Assembly: GCA_963921795.1 (NCBI GenBank)
Contig: OY997645.1
Span: 27,722,159-27,786,158, forward strand
Direction: 5' to 3'
From: Nannobrachium achirus
Taxonomy: Eukaryota; Chordata; Actinopteri; Myctophiformes; Myctophidae
Length of the DNA stretch: 64,000 nt
Made by a program: the position numbers and the translations under genes. The notes under the pieces were generated by a model. The model made no database searches. It saw only the letters and a program-made list of their open reading frames with translations, and was not told where the DNA came from. Positions 53,442 through 64,000 of the stretch are shown piece after piece (the first letter of the stretch is position 1; every line of letters begins with the position of its first letter).

Positions 53442-54852
53442 GGCATGGTCATGCTGGACCTCCAGAAGGCATTTGACACCGTCGATCATTCTATTCTGAT
53501 CGAAAAACTCAAAGCTATTGGTCTTGATAGCACAGCAGTGAGATGGATGCACTCTTACTTGGTGGGGAGGGAACAGATGGTGGAAGTCAACGGAACCCTG
53601 TCCCCCCCCCTCCCAGTAAACTGTGGAGTACCTCAAGGGAGTATACTAGGACCACTGTTGTTCTTAATATACGTAAACGACATGTCATCTGCTTGTGACT
53701 GCAATCTGTTTCTGTTCGCGGATGACTCGGCTCTCCTAGTCTCAGGCAGAGACATTTTGCAGGTTGAAAAGGCCCTTAACTGTGAACTTAACAAGATCTG
53801 CACCTGGCTCAATGACAACAGACTCTCAATTCACCTAGGCAAAACTGAATGTATCCTCTTTGGATCTAGTCAGAAACTTAGCCTAGTTGAGAACTTCACA
53901 ATTAAAGTAGGTGACACTGTGATAGAAAGAAAAAACCACATCTGCTACCTGGGTTGCATCCTGGAGGCTAACCTATCCAGTGAAAAAATGACCACCAAGG
54001 TAATCAATAAAGTCAATCAACGAATTCGCTTCTTGCAAAGAGTTGCCCCACTGATCAATATTAAATCCCGAAAGACACTAGGAGGTGCTCTTATTGGGCC
54101 CCTCATTGATTACGGAGTCCTTGTCTGGTATCGCGACGCCCCAGCTGCCTTAAAGCTAAAGCTCCAAACAGCCCAAAACAAACTAATTAGGGTTGTGCTT
54201 GGTCTCCCTCCTCTGACCCACCTTACCGAGCATCACCACGAAAGCGTGGGGTGGCTCAAAGTAGCTGACAGAGTACAGCATCTTGCAATGGGCCTGGTGT
54301 ACAAGATACACTACACCTCCAAGATTCCCATGTACCTGACAAACTACTTCTTAAAGGTCAAGGATGTTCACGATCATAACACCAGAGGCAGCTCCACTAA
54401 TCATCATCAGCGTAGATTTAACACTAAACAAGGCGCTAACTCGTTCTCCTGCTATACCATCAACATGTGGAACGCCCTTCCACAAGCCCTAAAGGAGAGC
54501 AAATCCCTAGCCTCCTTCAAAATTGGTATGAAAAGTCACCTTCAGACAGCAGCTACCCGTGACTTGTAAATAGACTAAGCCCCCATGCTCCCCCCCCCCT
54601 TTTTCTCTGTATTCTGCCTTTTGTATTTGATGTTATGCTTTTGAAACTGATATTATCCTAGATAAAGTACTATGTTCTATCCGTCTGTCTTTCAATGTTA
54701 TATGAGATACTTAAAGTGTGGTTCCTGTGGAAATAAGCCTCGGCTTTCTAGGATCTCCTTTTAGTTGACCTTGTACCAGTGATTTGTACTGTCATGAAAC
54801 TGTACTTTTTTCTATTGCAAACTTCTAATAAATTCTTCAATCAATCAATCAA
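53442..54852 (+). mobile_element. Young LINE (CR1/Rex1/L2-like), 5'-truncated, ORF intact
   Basis: Frame 53445-54569 (374 codons, no stop) covers a reverse transcriptase from just before motif A: LDLQKAFDTVDH, GVPQGSILGPLLFLIYVNDM, catalytic FADD (codons 53715-53726), WLNDNRLSIHLGKTE, then the C-terminal region. The endonuclease and N-terminal RT part are missing, consistent with 5' truncation at about 53442. The 3' end has an AATAAA-like AATAAATT and a TCAA repeat tail at 54840-54852. It lies in dchs1 intron 1 in sense orientation. The last third is nearly identical to 17641-18352 and more distantly to 14340-15475. Confidence 0.88.
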
Positions 54853-54854
54853 TG

Positions 54855-57635
54855 CCAAATAATGGCCTGTGAGAGGGACAGTCAGTTTCTTTCTACGGTG
54901 GCAGGCTTGTGCTCGTTGACCGTGAATACGCGCTTCTTTCAATAACTAATGAATTAATTGAAACTCCACTGGGTTCCATTCCTACACACTTTCGTTGGAA
55001 GTGTGATGGTTACCATGGCACGACGACGTAATTACGCAGCGTCCAGCTTCTTTTGTGACTTACACAGCAAGGAGTAGCCCCTCCTTTCTTTTCTCTCTCC
55101 GCCCATTCATCAGTTCAAACTGAATGTAGCAGTCTTTACTTTGGTTACTTTGGTTCAAATTTTCTGTTAAGTGCTCCCTTTTTGTGTGCCACTCCAAGAG
55201 TTGTCTTTAGACCATTTAAGACTCAGTGCTTCAGTGATAGAAAATAATTGCCCAGACCTTAGCCTATTAGTTATTTATTTAGCCACACACCAGCAAGGAA
55301 GCTTAAATAGGCCTGGTGTCTGATAATCTGATTAGATTTGTATATGATATTGGCAATTGCAACTGGTTTGCGTGTAATAAGTGTGGATTGAAACATTGTT
55401 TTGAATGAGCTTAGAACCAGAGCATTACGACAGCGTTACAATTCATGGATTGGAAGGGGAAAAAAGTATGACTTAAGCAGAAAAGGAAATTACACAAAAT
55501 GTTTGGATGAAAAGATACTCTAGGCATTGTGTCATACACCCTAGGGTATTTGATGAAGTAATCATTTGACTTGTCTATCCTTTTGTAGCATGCATGCATA
55601 TGCTGTTAATTTCAGACTGAAAACACCACACATGTTGACTGTTGGTAAGGTTTGCAATAAAAACTATTGCCTAGTGTACAAAGCAAGGTTAATACCACTC
55701 TCCTTGTCCATTTGTTATTAGAGCAAACCAAGTGCACACTATAGTGCATCTCAAATTTAGACCACGTAGCCCTTCATTTCAGTGCATGGGCCAAACCCCC
55801 AAGGAGCAGGTTTTCTCATCAGAGACCAAAAAGACTGTTATGTCGAAAAGTAACTGAAATAATACGTTATATCTATACCTCTTCTGAGCACATTTTAATT
55901 CCAACATATGAATACCTTCACAAGAATAGATTTTAGGAATGGGAATAGATTATGGGATGCAACAAGTTGACCTTATTCCATGTTTGTTCTCTGTCGTGAA
56001 ACAATTGATCTTTTCCCTGTTGTAACTGAAACCTATTGTGTTTTTCCGTGTCCAAACCTCTGGTAGTTGTTACGTGATGATATCCAGTGGTGGTGTCATT
56101 TTAAAGATACAAGCTGTGTGTTTGTTCCCAGAAAACCTTACAGTACAAAAACAACTGAACTCGGTCGGCCATGCAGCTTCCTGGTGTGGGAAATAGATGA
56201 TCCTGCCTGTCCTCAGAAACCATCAGTTCACAATGAAAGGGGAGATGGTGTGTGGTTTGCCCAGCACTCTGTTTGTTATGGCCTGGCAGCGCATACACAT
56301 GTGAGGTCTGTGATGGATTTTCCTGGCCCTTTCAATGCCCTTATGAAGGGATCTGAAGCTCCACAGCCACAGGGCAGAGAAATCCACTCATTCTGACAGG
56401 TGGCAGTCTGCCAAATATTCAAAGCTTCATATTTTTGCTCTATATCAGTGGCATCTATCATTGAGTCCTATTAGACACTCTTGTGGTTTAAGTGATTATA
56501 TATACTGCTCTAAAGCTGAGACGGTTTATTTGAATTAGCTGGAATCACGACATGGAACTTGGAGGTGCTATTCAAGGTCCATAATGATGAAATCTGCCAA
56601 GCTGGGGGCTAGCCTTTTTGTGTGTCATAGTGCAGAGTTTCCCTCATGTGCCTTGTGGTGGTATTATGGTTTGGAAGGATAACTGTGTTTTTTTTTATTG
56701 AAGTAATGCAAGGATCACATTCTGAACATTTCTTTCTGCAGCAAATTAAAGGTTTAGGTGATATTGTTTATAAGTAGCTGCAAATATTTCACTGTCACAC
56801 AAAACAGGGCATCTAATAATAATAATGATCTTCACTGATGTTATTTAATGACACCTTACCATTTACTTTTTCACTCAGTTGGAGTGACATTTCAGTGACA
56901 TTTCAATGCTCTTCTATTTAATAGCTCCACACTCATTTTTTAAAGAGACATACAAAACAACATGTACAGGACAATAATACACTACATACAGATGAAACAA
57001 GCAAAAAAGAAAATACATAGTTTTGCATTTTGACTTCAGTAATGGAAGCACTGAAGTAAAAAAAAAATGCTTATTTGTTCCCTTTTATCAAACATGAAAT
57101 AAACAAGCGTATGCAGTCAACTTGTGCTGTCCACTGTTTTCAGCACGCAACACCTTCGTGAGGTCAGGTGAACTAGGGAATTAGGGTTACAGTAATTCTG
57201 CTTCTAAATACTACAAACCTTGGTCCTAGTTGCTGGAAACTATGTAAACGATTTGAGGGGGGGAGCCAATTTACATTTTTCAATTACATAACAGGTACAT
57301 AATGCATGACTAACTGAAGAAATATATTATTTTCTTAGGTTGCTTGCATACAGCTTTCATCCTGTAGTAGGTTATAGGTTAGATTATATTGACCAAAGTT
57401 TTCACAAATACCTGCCTGTGAGGTATATGAAATGCAGTCATTTTATAAGTGAAGAGAATACCTTTGAACCAAACCCACAATGGGATAGCTTACTCAATGT
57501 CTGTTTTTGCAGAATTCTTCCCTAAAGCCATAACCTATGCTCTGTTCCACACTGGCATGTTTAAAACTCCTGGCAATAGAATAACCAAGTTGTTGTCTCC
57601 ACCAGCCGAAGGCATGGGGGAGAGTATGTTTTCCC
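54855..57635 (+). other. dchs1 intron 1, nothing recognised
   Basis: No exon, RNA gene or repeat family recognised. A 109-codon open frame at 56067-56396 has no supporting features. Confidence 0.4.
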
Positions 57636-57637
57636 CT

Positions 57638-57722
57638 CCGTCCGTCCGTCCGTCCGTGTGTCCGTCCGTGCGTGCGTCCGTCCGTCCGTCCGTCCGTGCG
57701 TCCGTGCGTCCGTGCGTCCTCG
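57638..57722. repeat. (CCGT)n / (GCGT)n minisatellite
   Basis: CCGT units with interspersed GTGT and GCGT variants; a CpG-rich tetranucleotide tract in dchs1 intron 1. Confidence 0.95.
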
Positions 57723-57829
57723 CAGTTTGTGAGCACCTAATCTCAGTCGCCGTTGGCCCGGTCGCTGCCAAAGTGAGCATACACATTCCCTGGATGCCAA
57801 TCTAGAACCTCTGCCCTAAATTTTTCAAA

Positions 57830-58790
57830 TGGGCCTTTTCTAGCGCCACCTAGTGGCCGATGTTCGCAAAACACATTTCTGTGCACTACTCTTACAGATT
57901 TTGTCCAAAAATCCTACAAATCGGTAGGCAGTATCTCGACAGTCATGTGATCGACACGGATCTATCCGAATTTGCATATTCCATCCTGATTGGCTAAAAT
58001 TGGCTTCCAAAGTTTGTAGGATTGAGCCGTTTTGAACAAAATGCCTCAAATCACAAACGCAAAGTGCAATTATCATGAAATCGCACACACATATTCCCAC
58101 TAGGCCGAGGAAGAAATGCCACTTAATTTCTTTTAAATCAGCCTCATGGTGGCGCTATAACAGGCCGATTTGTGGTTTTACCTATAACTCCACCGATCAG
58201 TTTCAAACTTTGTAAGCGCACTCCCTAGAGGCTAAGGATAAACCTTTGCCCTGCATTTTTCACATCAGCCTTTTATAGCGCCACCTTTGGGCCGACTTAT
58301 GTAAAACGCATTTTTGGATATTACTCCTTGAGATTTTATCCAAAAATCACGCAAATCGGTACACAGTATCTCTATAGTCATGTGATCAAGTACGATCCGT
58401 CTGATATTTCATATTCCATCCTGATTGGCTAATATTAGCTTCCAAAGTTTGCAGGATTGCTCCGTTTTTGAACAAAATGCCTCAAATCATCAACCATGCT
58501 TGCGATTACCGTGAAATTTGCCACACATATTCCCACTAGGTCAAGGAACATATGCTACCTTTTTCACATTGGCTTGTTATAGCGCCACCAGCAGGTAGAC
58601 TTTAGCAAAACATATTTTTGGAACAATGCTTCAAATCATGCATGCAGCGTCCGATTGCCATGAAAGATCTAAGGTGAAGAACACATGCCACCCTTTTTAC
58701 ATTGGCCTATAATACAGTAGCACCACCAGGACGCACGGCCTGGTGGAGACCTGTGCTCGGAAGAGCACTGCTTCTAGTTCTGTTATGTAT
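57830..58790. repeat. GCGCCACC / GGCGCTATA repeat, best copy
   Basis: Units with TAGCGCCACC at 57841, 58275 and 58578 and one inverted GGTGGCGCTATAACAGGCC at 58146. Shared blocks: AAACACATTT, ATTTTGTCCAAAAATC, AAATCGGTA, GTCATGTGATC, TCCATCCTGATTGGCTAA, CTTCCAAAGTTTG, ACAAAATGCCTCAAATC, CATATTCCCACTAGG. Right end CCTGGTGGAGACCTGTGCTC and GGAAGAGCACTGCTTCTAG can fold on itself. No coding frame; element class unknown. Confidence 0.8.
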
Positions 58791-60630
58791 CCTGACTAGA
58801 CACAGAATCCTTTTTGATCAGAGCACGTATCCTTGGTTAGTATAACAGGCATGAAGTTAGACCGTTGTTGTTGTTATTTACACAGAAAATAAAGATTATA
58901 GTATAACACAGATTTATTTCTCTTGTGTAAGTGAATATTTTTAACTTCATGTCTTGCTTAACCTGGCATTCAGTAATTACTCTGCCCAGTATACTGTCTG
59001 CTATAACCATTAGGCAGCTTTACTCTGCAGTGGTCCTCTATAGCCCAACTAGAGAGTGCATTATTTCAGTTATGGCAATTGAACAAAGATTCCAGCCTTG
59101 AAAAGTCATCCTTTGTACTTTTGAAAAAGTACTTTTAAAGTATGTTCCCCACTGTTGCAGGAAAATAAATCATTACTGTGCTTTCAAAATTTTAATGCGT
59201 TCAAGCTTTTGGGACTGTCACGGCTATATTCTAGTTTATATCAGAGAACAATACTTATAAAGGAAACCAAAAAGTATGGCATTTAACGATGATTGTGCAT
59301 TGCTTGACTTAGGGTTTTACCATTTATGATTATTTCTATGCCCTGTCTTGGGTGTAATTGTAATAAGAAATTGATACAGTAAATTGACCCAATGTTCTTT
59401 ATGCTATTAACTTAAACGGTTGGCTACTCCACCACAACATTTTACTGCAACCTGGGAAATATTAACAAAATAGTACTGCATTAAACAATTTTATATGGTC
59501 TTCATGGCATTGAAAGTCATATAAGAGGAGAAACTTGAATGTCCACTGTTTCCCCAGTCATACTAAACCATTGTGAACCAATTTGTGACTGTAAAAGTTA
59601 GCATCTTCAGTGTTGCGGGGCTAGAATCATGGCAGACTGAAATTAGCCTTGGAATCCTGTTGGCTTATGGCAGCCTTCCAGCAGACCTCAATTACAATGC
59701 TGCAGCGCCAGAAAAGAGAGAGGTAGACTGCATGGAGCCCTTTAACTCTGCTGTAGTACTCTGTTCTGTTCGGTTCTGTTTTGTTCTGTTCTGCCACTCA
59801 CTCTGTCACCATCATGGCCCAGAGCCTGCAGGGACACACAGGAGATAGTTGCTGTAGCATCCACAAGCACACACAACTCCTTGTGCATGTGTGTGTGTGT
59901 ACTGTACTCTCACACCTAGATGTTGGATGAATATCTCCCTGCAGGTATGAGCAAAACCACTGGGGGGAGCCTTTAAATGTGTACACAAAACTGTGTAGGA
60001 TTACTGAAAAATCTAATAAATGTTCTTATATTAACAACTTTGTAATAAGACAAATTAATTGTGAATTCAAGCTATTTTAACATAACCACTGACGACTGGA
60101 TTCACTGGAAACAAAATTCCCTTTGTAATTTATAAGACACAAACAGTTTTCTATGTGCCAAACGCTTTGTGGCTTTATTCTGCAGATGGTGACAGTCTTG
60201 TTGACTAGTTCCGACATTACTCCATAAATTCACTCTTACCAAATTACAGATTCTCTGCAGCCCATTGCCAGATCAGTGCAATGCCTATTGTTCCAGCAGA
60301 ACATCCTCTCAAATTACATTACGAACGCTCCAGTATTTTATACATTTCTAGATTCTATCAACCTCTGCTCATAAAAGTAAATTAGTTTGTGTGAGTTATA
60401 TACGTACATGATAATTCAGCTGGGGAAATACAGAAGTGTGGTTTACCCACAGAAAGCCAGAATAATGGGTTTGTAGGGGATGAGAATGGGGAAGTGCCTT
60501 GACAATTATGTTGAGGCCATGTTGCCAATCTTCACTTTTCTGCAACACAAGTTTCACACAAAGCCAGTAGATAAACCAAGAAAAACTATAGTATAGTAAG
60601 TATACCCATCAAAAACTCATCAGTTTAGGG
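58791..60630 (+). other. dchs1 intron 1, nothing recognised
   Basis: A short GT run near 59885 and several TTCTGTTCTG repeats near 59765. No exon or repeat family supported. Confidence 0.4.
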
Positions 60631-60632
60631 CC

Positions 60633-61010
60633 TCTGGCTCTGGGTGGCGTAGAGGTAAAACAATCACCCACCGGCGCTGCAGAGATGTGGGTTCGCTTCC
60701 TGGCAGCGGTTCCTCCAGCATGACTGGGCGTTCCAACAAACAATTGTTAGCGTTCCCTGGTAGAAAGGGGATTGTGTCCTTGTAACTGCACTTAACAACT
60801 CCTCTTTTGACCGGGGCGCCTGTTCAATGGGTGGGGAGGGGATCTGGGGGAGATAGTGTGAACCTTTCCTAGCGACCTCCTTGCTTTTAGGTGAAGAACA
60901 GAGGCTGACAACTCCATGTGTCAGAGGAGGCATGTGGTTGTCTACACCCTTTTGGACCGGTGCTCCTGGTGCTCCAATCTGGCTTTGTCCGGTTCCCAAA
61001 AAATGTGAAG
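60633..61010 (+). mobile_element. tRNA-derived SINE
   Basis: Box A TGGCGTAGAGG at 60645-60655 and box B GGTTCGCTTCC at 60690-60700 (one base from consensus) in a tRNA-like head, then a body with TTGTAACTGCACTTAACAAC and GTGTCAGAGGAGGCATGTGG. Different tRNA head and body from the SINE at 47383. The 3' limit is uncertain. Confidence 0.65.
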
Positions 61011-61129
61011 CGTGGCCTACATCTGGCCTAGATATGGCCTACATCTTGGTACAAACGTCTCGGTTTGTTGTACACCCAGGGTCCCATTGGCCAAGCTTTG
61101 CAAGACGCGCTGTGATTGATGAAATTAAG

Positions 61130-61350
61130 TCATTTTTGCCCTACTCATATTTCCGCCACCATTGCCCCGATCCATGCCAAACCTTGCACACACACTCCTT
61201 GGCTGCCAAACCACAACCCCTGATTTCTCACATCTTCTAGCGCCACCATGAGGCCTAGCTATTCTTGCAAACACATTTTTGGACACTGCTCCTACAGATT
61301 TTGCCCTAAAATCACGCAAAGCGGTATACCGTATCTCTAAAGTCAGGTGG
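61130..61350. repeat. GCGCCACC-type repeat fragment
   Basis: TTCTAGCGCCACCATGAGG, AAACACATTTTTGGACACTG, CTACAGATTTTGCCC, ATCTCTAAAGTC and a closing GGTGGCGCTAGAAGAG. Confidence 0.7.
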
Positions 61351-62193
61351 CGCTAGAAGAGGCTTCTGACTACTTCACACTAGGTGTGATTTTTTTTTCA
61401 GTTCAGTTCAGTTTATTTTCAGCATGTTTGGACAAAGAATCACATCTGTGTAATGTGTGTATACACAACAGTGCAAATCCTCAGGCCAAGAGTGGAGGTT
61501 GGCAGCAACAGGGACCATGGTACACATGGGGGAAATTGGCAATATATTGTCACACCTAAACAATTCAGCTAAAATGTTTTGCCTTATAAACTCTTCCCAT
61601 GATACAGCATCTCATTATGATGAAAATAACAACGACAGCACACAACAGTCAAATGTGCCCTTATAATGTACTGGCCTGGGGACTGCCATAGCTGAATAGG
61701 AATAACAACTGTTCAGTCAGCGCAACTCATGAATGAGTAAATGCATTTCCAAAAATGTTACTCAGAAGAGGTAAACATCACTGAGCTAGATTTCTTTTTC
61801 AATGGTCAATACAGGCAGACAACAGGTCAATATCTATGTATTTCTTTTTTTTAATTGAATGCATAGACCATAAAGGCTAAGGCAGCCTGCTGTTTCCTTA
61901 TGTTATTTGAGCAAAGGAATGCTTTCTAGTCCACTAAAGTAACAAGGTGTTGACTTATTAGGTGAAGAAGTATAGGAAAATGTTATGTGCAAGGCTGTAT
62001 TGTGTGCACTGCGGCCAGGAAAGCAGCCCACTGGAACATATGGAAAAGTCTTTAAGCCATCTACTTTCTCCAAAAATAGCTTGAGGTATTATGCAAAGAA
62101 ATGATACACGGCTCCTTTGTTTCTACTGTTGTTCACTTTTGATATTACTCAGCACTTCATCTACACCCCCCCCCCCCCTTTCTGTCTCTGTAG
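61351..62193 (+). other. dchs1 intron 1 end, acceptor at 62193
   Basis: 61388-61425 (CAGTTCAGTTCAGTTTATTT) looks like a LINE tail. The intron ends with a C/T-rich tract that includes a run of C at 62166-62178 and the acceptor TCTGTAG. Confidence 0.55.
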
Positions 62194-64000
62194 CTTTAAA
62201 AAGAAGGAGCCAGAATGCAGACAGCCGCCAAGTGTTTGGGGAAGTCTACAATGGCCCCGTTGCACCACGAGGGTTGCTGGAGCAAGAGGCTTGTGCTGCT
62301 AGTGTATGTGGTGTTGGAGCTCATAACGACCCACTCACCCATGGTCCTGGGCACGCTCGAGCTACAGCTGGATGAGGAGCAGCCGGCGGGCACAATCGTT
62401 GGTGACATCAGCACCGGACTTCCCCCTGGCATCACCGCAGCCCTGTACTTCATTTCAGACCATGAGGGCACGGGGGTGGGTAACGACCTGGACATAGACG
62501 AGAGCACTGGTATTATTAAAACTGCCAAGGTTCTAGACAGGGAGCTGAGGGACCGGTACAACTTCTTTGCGGTCACAATGACGGGGGTGACTGTGGAGGT
62601 GACCATCAAGGTGAATGACATAAATGACCATGCCCCGGCCTTCCCTAAAAAGAGGGCAACGTTTAAAATACCAGAGCAGACGGCCATTGGCACCAGGTTC
62701 CCTCTGGACCCCGCCCTGGATGCTGATAAAGACCAGCTAACCACCCAGGGCTACCTCATCAAAGATGGCAACATTGGCCAGGCCTTCACTTTGGAGACCA
62801 GGAGGGGTAGCAATGAGGTTCTCTATCTGGACTTGGTGGTCAATGCCGTTCTAGACAGAGAGCGAAGGTCCACATACACTTTATCTATAGAGGCCTTTGA
62901 TGGTGGCTCTCCGAAAAGGAGTGACCAAATGACGTTAGATATCACTGTGCAGGACATTAACGATAACGCTCCTGTTTTCAATCAGAGCCGCTACCATGCC
63001 ATCATCTCTGAGAACCTTCAACCAGGGAGCAACATCCTACAGGTATTTGCCTCTGACGCAGATGATGGAGACAATGGCCTGGTGCTGTATGAGATAAACA
63101 GGAGACAGAGTGATCCAGACCGTTACTTTGTCATAGACACGCGCACAGGCATCATTACTCTAAACAAGCCCCTGGACTTTGAGATGAGGCGAGTCCATGA
63201 GCTGGTGGTTCAGGCACAAGATAACGCCACACAGCCCGAGGTCACAAATGCCTTTGTCACCATCCATGTCAGAGACTACAATGACAACCAGCCCACCATG
63301 ACCATCATCTTCCTCAGTGAGGACGGCTCCCCGCAAATCTCAGAGGGGGCACAGCCAGGCCAGTATGTGGCAAGGATCTCAGTCACTGACCCGGACTATG
63401 GCGAGTACGCCAATGTCAATGTGTCTCTGGAGGGAGGCGATGGGAAGTTCGCCCTGACCACCAAGGACAACATCATATATTTAATCTGTGTGGACCAAAT
63501 TCTGGACCGCGAGGAGAGGGATACTTATGAACTGAGGGTGATGGCAACAGACGCTGGCACTCCTCCCCTCAGGGCAGAGTCCTCCTTCACCATCCAGGTA
63601 GTTGATGTCAATGACAACCCTCCTTTGTTTGACCAGCCCGTCTACAGACAGATCATTCCAGAAGTGGTGTTTCCAGGGAGCTTTGTGCTGCAGGTGACCG
63701 CTAGAGATAAAGACCATGGACCCAATGGGGACATCAACTACAGCATCTTGCAGGACCAAGGGACTCACTCAGACTGGTTCAGCATAGATGCCGTGACAGG
63801 CATCATCACAACGTTGTCCCAGCTGGATTATGAGAAGGACCCCAAGCCCAGTGTCACCGTGGTGGCCACTGATGGTGGGAATCCGCCCCTGTCATCGACG
63901 GCGATAGTAAACGTTATACTGCAGGATATAAACGACAACGAACCTGTTTTTGAGAGGAACTTCTACAATGCTTCCATCAAAGAGAACACAGCTGCTGGGA
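62194..64000 (+). CDS. dchs1: Dachsous-1 (protocadherin-16) first coding exon, continues past window
   Basis: Encodes the N-terminus of Dachsous-1, a giant atypical cadherin that binds Fat4 on neighbouring cells and controls planar cell polarity and growth (family knowledge). Exon starts after TCTGTAG; the first ATG in frame is 62215, with an in-frame stop at 62197-62199 upstream, so this start is secure. 595 codons lie in the window. Residues ~26-46 (RLVLLVYVVLELI) form a signal-sequence-like hydrophobic stretch. Cadherin repeats end at calcium motifs DINDHAP (135-141), DINDNAP (~247), RDYNDNQP (~353), DVNDNPP (~464) and DINDNEP (~571), with LDRE/LDYE motifs in each; a sixth begins at the edge. 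Sequence such as QLDEEQPAGTIVGDI and YEINRRQSD matches human DCHS1 from memory far better than other protocadherins. Human DCHS1 is about 3,300 residues with 27 repeats, so most is outside. Whether it is the dchs1a or dchs1b duplicate cannot be told. Confidence 0.95.

Noticed and set aside
62196-62744. 182-codon minus-strand frame
   Set aside because: Complement of the dchs1 coding exon; the plus frame is clearly the gene with cadherin motifs.

Overview
The window reads as nuclear DNA of a teleost fish. Two vertebrate genes with GT-AG introns lie at its ends, separated by about 35 kb of repeat-rich DNA: CA/GT microsatellites, several kinds of LINE, hAT-like and TTAA-flanked miniature DNA transposons, and tRNA-headed SINEs. 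No sign of a prokaryote, virus or CRISPR array was seen. The species cannot be named from the sequence alone.

Left end, 1-16590, minus strand: most of urb1, the nucleolar 60S ribosome-assembly factor. I joined 37 coding exons that stay in frame from the start codon at 16590 down to the window edge, about 1,938 codons; the last ~330 residues lie outside. Intron 3 appears to use a GC donor. Intron 2 holds a LINE remnant carrying two nested insertions.

Middle, 16.6-52 kb: no convincing host gene. It is a layered deposit of mobile elements. The clearest is a hAT-like element (21498-25040, 8-bp target duplication) that received an RTE-like LINE, which in turn received an L2-like LINE in the opposite direction. 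Others are two TTAA-flanked elements with long inverted repeats (19105-19581, 30965-31422), a second hAT-like element (40706-41298), large fold-back elements (35900-36230, 46487-47018, 49015-49199), a 1.54-kb tandem duplication (32496-35577), about ten pieces of a repeat marked by TAGCGCCACC / GGTGGCGCTATA, and a short palindromic module (arm AGCAGATCTACAAGC) seen seven times from urb1 introns to the intergenic region.

Right end, 52.2-64 kb, plus strand: the beginning of dchs1 (protocadherin-16/Dachsous-1). A probable untranslated first exon ends at a GTAAGT donor at 52784. After a 9.4-kb intron holding a well preserved LINE (53442-54852), the large coding exon starts at 62194 with the ATG at 62215 and runs off the right edge. 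It encodes a signal-anchor-like start and five complete cadherin repeats. The two genes point away from each other and have unrelated jobs (ribosome assembly in the nucleolus; planar polarity adhesion at the cell surface); nothing suggests they act together.
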